From the NCBI GenBank assembly GCA_030448225.1, contig JAUJNJ010000136.1:1-6845 (forward strand): a stretch of 6,845 nucleotides of DNA. The letters run 5' to 3'. The translations under genes were made by a program, and so were the position numbers. This document shows positions 1 to 4,113 of this stretch, piece by piece. This DNA is from Phycisphaerae bacterium (GTDB taxonomy: Bacteria; Planctomycetota; Phycisphaerae; Tepidisphaerales; Tepidisphaeraceae). Every line of letters starts with the position of its first letter. Position 1 is the first letter of the stretch. A model generated the notes under the pieces. The model was not told the DNA's origin. It saw only the letters and a program-made list of their open reading frames with translations, and did not search any database.

Positions 1-501
1 GTGGGCTGCGTCTCCGAGGCCGTCGACGCCCGCCTGCCCAACAACGCGGGCCGCAGCGACTTGGGCGAGATGGCCCAGGCCGCGGCCGCCGAGTCGCTCG
101 TCGAGGCGGTGGGCGGGCGGACGCGGAGCCTGGTCGGCGCGACCCACGAGGACGTCCGCGCCGGGCTGTCGGCCCAGGCGACGGTCAAGCAGTTCGGCGC
201 GTTCGCGCGGCAGTACTACGCCCGGCTGACCGAGAAGGTGCTCCAGTACTACGTGAGCCGCGCGTCGGCCAACGTCGTCGGGGAGGGGCTGCGGTTCCCG
301 ACGCTGGCGGCGAAGGCCGCGTTCGACCAGGCGATGGCGCAGCACTGCCGGGAGGCGTCGAAGATCGTCGAGGGGTTCGCCGGCGACTGGTTCTCGAAGC
401 GCAACTGGTTGCAGGGCGGCATCTCGCGCGACGACGCGCGGGGGTTCACGCACGTCGCGATGCGGAAGATCGTCGACGAACTGAAGGCAGGTGCACGATG
501 A
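1..501 (+). CDS. Unrecognised protein, 3' part of gene (5' end probably outside window)
   Basis: I do not recognise this protein family. The reading frame is open from the first base. The GTG at position 1 could be a start, but it lies on the window edge with no visible ribosome binding site, so the gene probably begins upstream and at least 166 residues are seen. The visible part looks helical and soluble, with no signal peptide or membrane segment. An aromatic-rich stretch (QYYARLTEKVLQYYVSR, residues about 70-86) is followed by a conserved-looking tail with HCREASKIV (about 114-122), DWFSKRNW (128-135) and a basic end. Its stop overlaps the start of the QueC-like gene in an ATGA (498-501), so the two are almost certainly co-transcribed and translationally coupled. 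It does not show the low-complexity Gly/Pro N-terminus I associate with QatB, although that end could be missing. Likely role: partner of the QueC-like protein, by context only. Confidence 0.72.
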   Translation: MGCVSEAVDARLPNNAGRSDLGEMAQAAAAESLVEAVGGRTRSLVGATHEDVRAGLSAQATVKQFGAFARQYYARLTEKVLQYYVSRASANVVGEGLRFPTLAAKAAFDQAMAQHCREASKIVEGFAGDWFSKRNWLQGGISRDDARGFTHVAMRKIVDELKAGAR

Positions 502-2588
502 CGAGGACGGCAGCGGCCGACTTGGCACCGGGGACCGGGACGCGGGTCGTCCTCTGCGGCGAGGCCGCGGGGGACGGGGCGGATCACCCCGAAGAGCACG
601 TCCTGCGGCTGCGATGCGCGGGGCCGGACCGGAACGTGAACCTGCACGTCGACGACCTGCGGCGGTCGCGGGTCGGCGACGTCCCGGCGCAGCTGGCGGA
701 CCTCGTCGAGGTCGCCACGTACGTCTACGTCGCCGACCAGGCGATCGGCCGCGGCGGCAACGGCGTCGAGGACATGGGCGCCAACTGGCGCCGCCGCCTG
801 CGGTTCGAGGTCCCGGTGCGGTGCCCGGACCTGTGGCGGCAACGGGAGGTCTCCGACGCGCTGCGCGACGCGCTGAGCTTCCTGTCCGAGGACGAGTACC
901 TGTTCGCGTTCCGCCCGTACCACCGACCGCCCCCGTTCACCGGCTACCTCAACTTCGCGCCGGCCGAGGCCGGCGGCGCTGGCGGCGCCGACGCGCCGCC
1001 CGAGCGGGTCGTGCTGTTCTCCGGCGGGCTGGACTCGCTCGGCGGCGCGGTGCAGGAGGTCGTGGTCGAGGGACGGCCGGTCGTGCTGGTCACGCACCAG
1101 GCGACGCCGAAGTTCGTCAACCGGCTTCGGACGCTGCGGCAGATGATCGACCAGCGTGCGGCCGGGCCGCGGCCGCTGCACGTGTCGATCGGCATTAACA
1201 AGGACGAGGGGCTCAGCCGCGAGTACACCCAGCGGAGCCGGTCCTTCCTCTACGCGAGCCTCGGGGCCGCGATCGCGCGCATGTGCGGCCTCGACGACGT
1301 GCGCTTCTACGAGAACGGCACGGTCAGCCTGAACCTGCCGATCTCCCGGCAGGTCGTGGGTTCGAAGGCCACGCGGACGACGCACCCGCGGGTCCTGGCC
1401 GGCTTCGCGCGGCTGTTCTCGCTGCTGACGGGGCGGCCGGTGGCGGTGACCAACGGCTTCCTCTGGCGGACGAAGGCCGAGGTCGCGGCGCAGATCGTGG
1501 CGGCCCGGTGCGGCGGGATGATCGAGTGGTCGACGAGCTGCACGCACACGTGGGAGGTGAGCAACGCCAAGCCGCACTGCGGCGCGTGCTCCCAGTGCAT
1601 CGACCGCCGCTTCGCGATCCTCGCGGCCGGCGCGGGCGCGTTCGAGCGGCCGGACAGCTACGGCGTGGACCTCCTGGCCGACGCCAGGAAGCCCGGCGAG
1701 CCGAGGACGATGCTCGCCTCGTACGTCGAGACGGCGCAGCAGGTCGAGCGGATGAGCGAGCTGGAGTTCTTCGTGCGATTCGGGGAGGTCGCCCGGGTCG
1801 TGCGGCACCTGCCAGGCTGCGGGTCGGCCGACGAGGCGGCCCGCCGGATGTACGACCTGTACCGCCGGCACGCACAGGGGGTGATCCGCGTGGTCGACGA
1901 GGGGCTCGGGCAGCACGTGTCGCAGATCCGGGCGCGGTCCCTGCCGGAGAGCTGCTTGCTCCGGTTGGTCCACGACCCGGGGGTCCCGTCGGCGGGCGCG
2001 GCGGTCACGGGAACGCCCGCCTCGGCGGGGGCGGCCGGGGAACCTGAGTACTTCCTGCGGCGGCGCGGGCAGGGGTGGGACCTCAGGTTCGCGGGCCACG
2101 AGCCGCAGGCCCTGCTCCCCAGCATCGGCTGCGTGTACCTGTCGGAGTTGCTGCGGTTCCCTGACAAGCGGTTCACCGTCAGTGAGCTGCTGGTCGCCGC
2201 CTACGGTGACAAGGCGGCTATGCCGCGCGGAGCCGGTGCGACGGTGCTCAACGGGCAGGCGAAGCTGGCGTTCGCGCGGCGGCTGGCTGAGCTGGAAGAG
2301 GAGTTGGAGGAGGCGAACGAGCGGCGGGACCTGGGGCGACAGATCGCGGTTGCGGTCGAACGCGAGCGGCTGCTCGCCGAGGTCAAGCGACTCGGGTTCA
2401 AGACGAAGGCCAAGCGTCACGATTCGGACCTGAACCGAGTTCGCAATTCCGTCTGTAACGCGATTCGTCGTTCCTTGGTGACGATCAAGCGGTTCGAGCC
2501 GTCGGCGCACGCCCACCTGAAGGAGAGCCTCTCGTTCGGCTTCTCCGTGACCTACCAGCCGGCCGCGCCAATTCCGTGGTCGTTCTGA
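498..2588 (+). CDS. QueC-like PP-loop protein (QatC-type) with extra C-terminal module
   Basis: This 696-residue protein contains a 7-cyano-7-deazaguanine synthase (QueC)-like core. The PP-loop SGGLDS is at residues 175-180, after a beta strand (ERVVLF). A zinc site is formed by C348, C361, C364 and C367, the last three in CGACSQCIDRR. QueC uses ATP to turn carboxy-deazaguanine into preQ0; whether this homologue makes preQ0 or modifies another target is unknown. It is about three times the usual QueC length. Residues 1-165 form an N-terminal domain resembling QatC-type defence proteins (DLVEVATYVYVADQ, FEVPVRCPDLW, LSFLSEDEYLFAF). Residues about 515-696 form a second module: a WDLRFAGHE segment, a possible winged helix, a charged coiled coil (about 592-632) and a basic helix pair ending in PIPWSF. 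I recall similar tails in large bacterial regulatory ATPases. The start is set by the ATGA overlap with the upstream gene and an AAGG at 484-487. A defence role is inferred. The QueC assignment is firm; the tail function is not. Confidence 0.88.
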   Translation: MTRTAAADLAPGTGTRVVLCGEAAGDGADHPEEHVLRLRCAGPDRNVNLHVDDLRRSRVGDVPAQLADLVEVATYVYVADQAIGRGGNGVEDMGANWRRRLRFEVPVRCPDLWRQREVSDALRDALSFLSEDEYLFAFRPYHRPPPFTGYLNFAPAEAGGAGGADAPPERVVLFSGGLDSLGGAVQEVVVEGRPVVLVTHQATPKFVNRLRTLRQMIDQRAAGPRPLHVSIGINKDEGLSREYTQRSRSFLYASLGAAIARMCGLDDVRFYENGTVSLNLPISRQVVGSKATRTTHPRVLAGFARLFSLLTGRPVAVTNGFLWRTKAEVAAQIVAARCGGMIEWSTSCTHTWEVSNAKPHCGACSQCIDRRFAILAAGAGAFERPDSYGVDLLADARKPGEPRTMLASYVETAQQVERMSELEFFVRFGEVARVVRHLPGCGSADEAARRMYDLYRRHAQGVIRVVDEGLGQHVSQIRARSLPESCLLRLVHDPGVPSAGAAVTGTPASAGAAGEPEYFLRRRGQGWDLRFAGHEPQALLPSIGCVYLSELLRFPDKRFTVSELLVAAYGDKAAMPRGAGATVLNGQAKLAFARRLAELEEELEEANERRDLGRQIAVAVERERLLAEVKRLGFKTKAKRHDSDLNRVRNSVCNAIRRSLVTIKRFEPSAHAHLKESLSFGFSVTYQPAAPIPWSF

Positions 2589-2604
2589 CGGCCGCACCGA
2601 CGCC

Positions 2605-2648
2605 GTGCTACACGCGATGTAGCACGCGGCTACGCCCGTTGTAGCCCC
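2605..2648. promoter_or_regulatory. Two tandem palindromes, candidate operator or twin hairpin
   Basis: The first palindrome is GTGCTACA (2605-2612), a 5-nt spacer, then TGTAGCAC (2618-2625); one more C-G pair at 2604/2626 extends it to 9 bp. The second is GGCTAC (2628-2633), a 7-nt spacer, then GTAGCC (2641-2646). The two units are offset by exactly 22 nt, about two helical turns, and match at 15 of 22 positions, so they read as two copies of one GCTAC-N7-GTAGC site. No T-tract follows, which argues against a simple terminator. They begin 16 nt after the stop of the QueC-like gene, in the gap before the 2772 gene. A dimeric repressor site upstream of the second module is the simplest reading. 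Paired RNA hairpins at the mRNA 3' end are the alternative. Confidence 0.55.
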
Positions 2649-2703
2649 CTGAGGGCATGAGGCGCAGCCCGGCACCGTCCCCCGTCGAACCGAGACAACT
2701 TCA

Positions 2704-2758
2704 CGCGACCCCGAGGAGCCCGTCGCCGGGCTGCGCCCCCTCGGGGTCGCGCTTTTTT
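2704..2758 (+). terminator. Intrinsic (Rho-independent) terminator
   Basis: A perfect 13-bp stem pairs CGCGACCCCGAGG (2704-2716) with CCTCGGGGTCGCG (2739-2751). It is followed after one base by six T (2753-2758). The 22-nt loop carries its own 6-bp hairpin, AGCCCG (2717-2722) with CGGGCT (2727-2732), so the transcript would form a branched structure. It is oriented to stop + strand transcription leaving the QueC-like operon. It ends only 13 nt before the ATG of the next gene, which also makes an attenuator of that gene possible. The remaining bases of the 2589-2771 gap (2649-2703) show nothing I can name, and no convincing promoter. Confidence 0.85.
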
Positions 2759-2771
2759 AGCGAGGCAGACC

Positions 2772-3143
2772 ATGGGCGTGCCCGAGGTGAAGTTCTCGTC
2801 GCTGTCGTCGTCGGAGTGGAACCTGATCTCGCTGATGCGGTCCGTGTGGTGCGGCCGGCTCAGCCAGATCCCGGTGCGGGACGGCCAGCCCGCTCTGGGC
2901 CCGCCGATGAAGGTCACGCGCCTGGTGAAGCTCCGCCCCGGCCAGGAGCCCCCCGCGCCGAAGAAGGTGTTCGCCAGGGAGGCGGCCCTGCGGCCGGAGG
3001 TCCTGAAGCTGCTGACGCAGGTGCGGGCGATGAAGCACGGCGTGATCGAGCGGCTGGAGGTGTGCGACGGCCTGCCGACGGTGGCGGAGCTGTCGGAGCC
3101 GCTGGGGCCCCGTACGACATCGACCCCTACGCCCGCGAACTGA
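2772..3143 (+). CDS. Small protein paired with sigma-70-like factor, function unknown
   Basis: A 123-residue protein with no catalytic motif that I can identify. A helix with tryptophans (EWNLISLMRSVWCGRL, residues 15-30) is followed by a short beta-like segment with VRDGQP (35-40) and a basic strand (KVTRLVKLRPG, 47-57). Then come a helix and a GVIERLEVCDGLP segment (90-102). From memory, planctomycete genomes carry small proteins of this pattern (WNLIRLM, GRIE, VRDGQP, GVIERLEV-GLPF) directly before a short sigma-70-like gene, which is the arrangement here; I could not run a search. The start is the ATG preceded by GAGG at 2762-2765. The last 12 residues (PRTTSTPTPAN region) look unstructured and overlap the start of the sigma-like gene. 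A role as a partner or regulator of that factor, or as a small nucleic-acid-binding protein, is inference. Confidence 0.7.
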   Translation: MGVPEVKFSSLSSSEWNLISLMRSVWCGRLSQIPVRDGQPALGPPMKVTRLVKLRPGQEPPAPKKVFAREAALRPEVLKLLTQVRAMKHGVIERLEVCDGLPTVAELSEPLGPRTTSTPTPAN

Positions 3144-3601
3144 TCCGCCTCAAGCTCAAGCGGCTGGTCGGCCAGCACGGCTTCCTCGACGACGACGCCG
3201 ACGACCTGTGGCAAGAGCTGGCCCTGCACGCGCATGTCGCGTCCGCCGCCTACCGGCCCGAGAGGTCGTCGCCGTTCACGTTCTACAACAAGGTGCTCGA
3301 GCGCAAGGCGACGGACCTGGCCCTCCGGAACCGGCGACAAAAGCGCGACCGCCGCCGCGAACAACAGCTCGACCCGGACCCGAGGGCCTGCCGCCGACCC
3401 GACCCCACGCCCCACATCGACCTGCGCCTCGACCTCGAACAGGTCATGGCGGAGTTGCGCGAGTCGGACCGGACGCTCGCCACCGCGCTGGCGGAGGGCC
3501 CGTTGACGGAGGCGGCACGCCGGACGGGCCTGTCCCGCCAGCAGGCCCGGGACGCTCGGAAACGGGTGGGTGCCCACCTCAAGTCGAGGGGGATGCCGTG
3601 A
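3062..3601 (+). CDS. Short sigma-70-like RNA polymerase factor (start uncertain)
   Basis: The clear homology-bearing part starts at PYDIDPYARELI (residue 17 onward, base 3110). A sigma region 2-like segment covers about residues 45-98 (DDLWQELALH, YRPERSSPFTFYNKVLERKATDLALRNR, then a basic run). After a polar linker comes a region 4-like helix-turn-helix at about 124-176 (LTEAARRTGLSRQQARDARKRV). At 179 residues it is the size of an ECF-type factor. It would direct RNA polymerase to a subset of promoters, perhaps its own island; no target promoter could be recognised. The start is doubtful. GTG 3062 is the only in-frame ATG, GTG or TTG close by, and its GGAGG (3056-3060) is only 1 nt away. 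The family normally starts just before the DIDPY segment, so an indel or an unusual start is possible. It overlaps the previous gene by 82 nt. Confidence 0.72.
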   Translation: MRRPADGGGAVGAAGAPYDIDPYARELIRLKLKRLVGQHGFLDDDADDLWQELALHAHVASAAYRPERSSPFTFYNKVLERKATDLALRNRRQKRDRRREQQLDPDPRACRRPDPTPHIDLRLDLEQVMAELRESDRTLATALAEGPLTEAARRTGLSRQQARDARKRVGAHLKSRGMP

Positions 3602-3674
3602 AGAAACATTCGTCAGGACAACCACCGGCCACGCCGGCCGCGTACATATCTGTCGAGCGGCCAGCTTTCGTCGG

Positions 3675-3722
3675 CGGCCGCCACCGTCACCCACGCCACG
3701 GCCGCCACCGTCACCCACGCCA
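3675..3722. repeat. Perfect tandem duplication of a 24-nt unit (two copies)
   Basis: Bases 3675-3698 and 3699-3722 are identical 24-nt units with the core GCCGCCACCGTCACCCACG, abutting without a spacer. They lie in the 188-nt spacer between the sigma-like gene and the 107-aa gene. The unit length is a multiple of three, so the duplication would not disturb an open frame running through it. The frame read in phase with the downstream gene gives a His/Arg-rich non-globular peptide, which argues that the stretch is non-coding. Tandem binding sites upstream of the downstream operon, or simple replication slippage, are both possible. Confidence 0.9.
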
Positions 3723-3775
3723 GGCAGCACACCGGTCGCGCACCAGCGAAGGTCGTTGCGGGCAATGTTTCCACC

Positions 3776-3781
3776 GAGGAG
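3776..3781 (+). promoter_or_regulatory. Ribosome binding site fixing the GTG start at 3790
   Basis: GAGGAG lies 8 nt before GTG 3790. It is the best Shine-Dalgarno match in the region. It supports the short 107-residue form over an in-frame GTG at 3598, which overlaps the stop of the sigma-like gene and has no comparable site. Confidence 0.7.
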
Positions 3782-3789
3782 ACGTTCCC

Positions 3790-4113
3790 GTGCGCGCGCC
3801 GGCACATGCCCTTCCGTCCACGCCCGCCCCGCCGCTGACGCGCGGGGTACGGCTGCTCTTCGCGCCCGACGTCCCACTCGATGAAGTCGCGGCGACGTTG
3901 GAGTTGTCGCTGTTCGCGACGCGCAGCATCTACGGCGGGGACGCCGTCGCCATAGACACGGGCTCGTCGATCGACGCCGACGACCGCACCGTCACCGTCG
4001 ACACGAGCTCAAAGGCCGGGCGGACGCTGGCGTTGGTCTTCCTCGGATACGTGCGGCGCGAGTTCGGCGACGCGGCGGTGCGCGTGTTCCGCGTGAGAGG
4101 GGGCGCTCAATGA
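3790..4113 (+). CDS. Small unknown protein, first gene of the topoisomerase VI-like operon
   Basis: This 107-residue protein is not recognised. After a Pro/Ala-rich start (about 16 residues) it looks like a compact alpha/beta fold: strand GVRLLFAPD, acidic helix PLDEVAATLELSLFATRSIYG (broken by its Pro start), strand DAVAIDTG, a polar turn with SIDADDRTVTVDTS, helix GRTLALVFLGYVRREFG, and a final strand AAVRVFRVR. It has no signal peptide, membrane segment or cysteine. GTG 3790 was chosen as start because of GAGGAG at 3776-3781. The frame is also open upstream to GTG 3598, but that part is low-complexity and holds the 24-nt duplication. Its stop overlaps the next start (ATGA, 4110-4113), so it is translationally coupled to the topoisomerase-like gene. 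A role as an accessory or regulatory subunit of that protein is inferred from coupling only. Confidence 0.72.
   Translation: MRAPAHALPSTPAPPLTRGVRLLFAPDVPLDEVAATLELSLFATRSIYGGDAVAIDTGSSIDADDRTVTVDTSSKAGRTLALVFLGYVRREFGDAAVRVFRVRGGAQ
4095..4103 (+). promoter_or_regulatory. Ribosome binding site of the topoisomerase VI-like gene
   Basis: GAGAGGGGG lies inside the end of the 107-aa gene, 6 nt before ATG 4110. The same purine block followed by C recurs before the next start at 6728, with both starts sitting in ATGAC overlaps. Confidence 0.6.

Noticed and set aside
1283..2047. Second + strand open frame inside the QueC-like gene
   Set aside because: It is Arg/Gly-rich, low-complexity and in another phase of a well-supported gene, so it is a shadow frame.
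249..2675. Very long open frame on the - strand (808 codons) opposite the first two genes
   Set aside because: The translation is Arg/Pro/Ala/Val-rich with no domain pattern. The + strand frames carry clear QueC motifs. It is the usual open antisense frame of GC-rich coding DNA.
2657..3061. Extension of the sigma-like frame upstream to ATG 2657
   Set aside because: It would run through the terminator and the whole 2772 gene in another phase, and gives Ala/Gly/Arg-rich sequence with no domain.
3643..3649. TACATAT as a possible -10 promoter element in the spacer before the 3790 gene
   Set aside because: No convincing -35 partner is visible at the right distance, and promoter consensus for this organism is unknown.
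3598..3789. N-terminal extension of the 107-aa protein from GTG 3598, overlapping the sigma-like stop
   Set aside because: It would be a His/Arg/Pro-rich peptide holding the 24-nt duplication, with no good ribosome binding site. GAGGAG before GTG 3790 explains the start better. It is not fully excluded.
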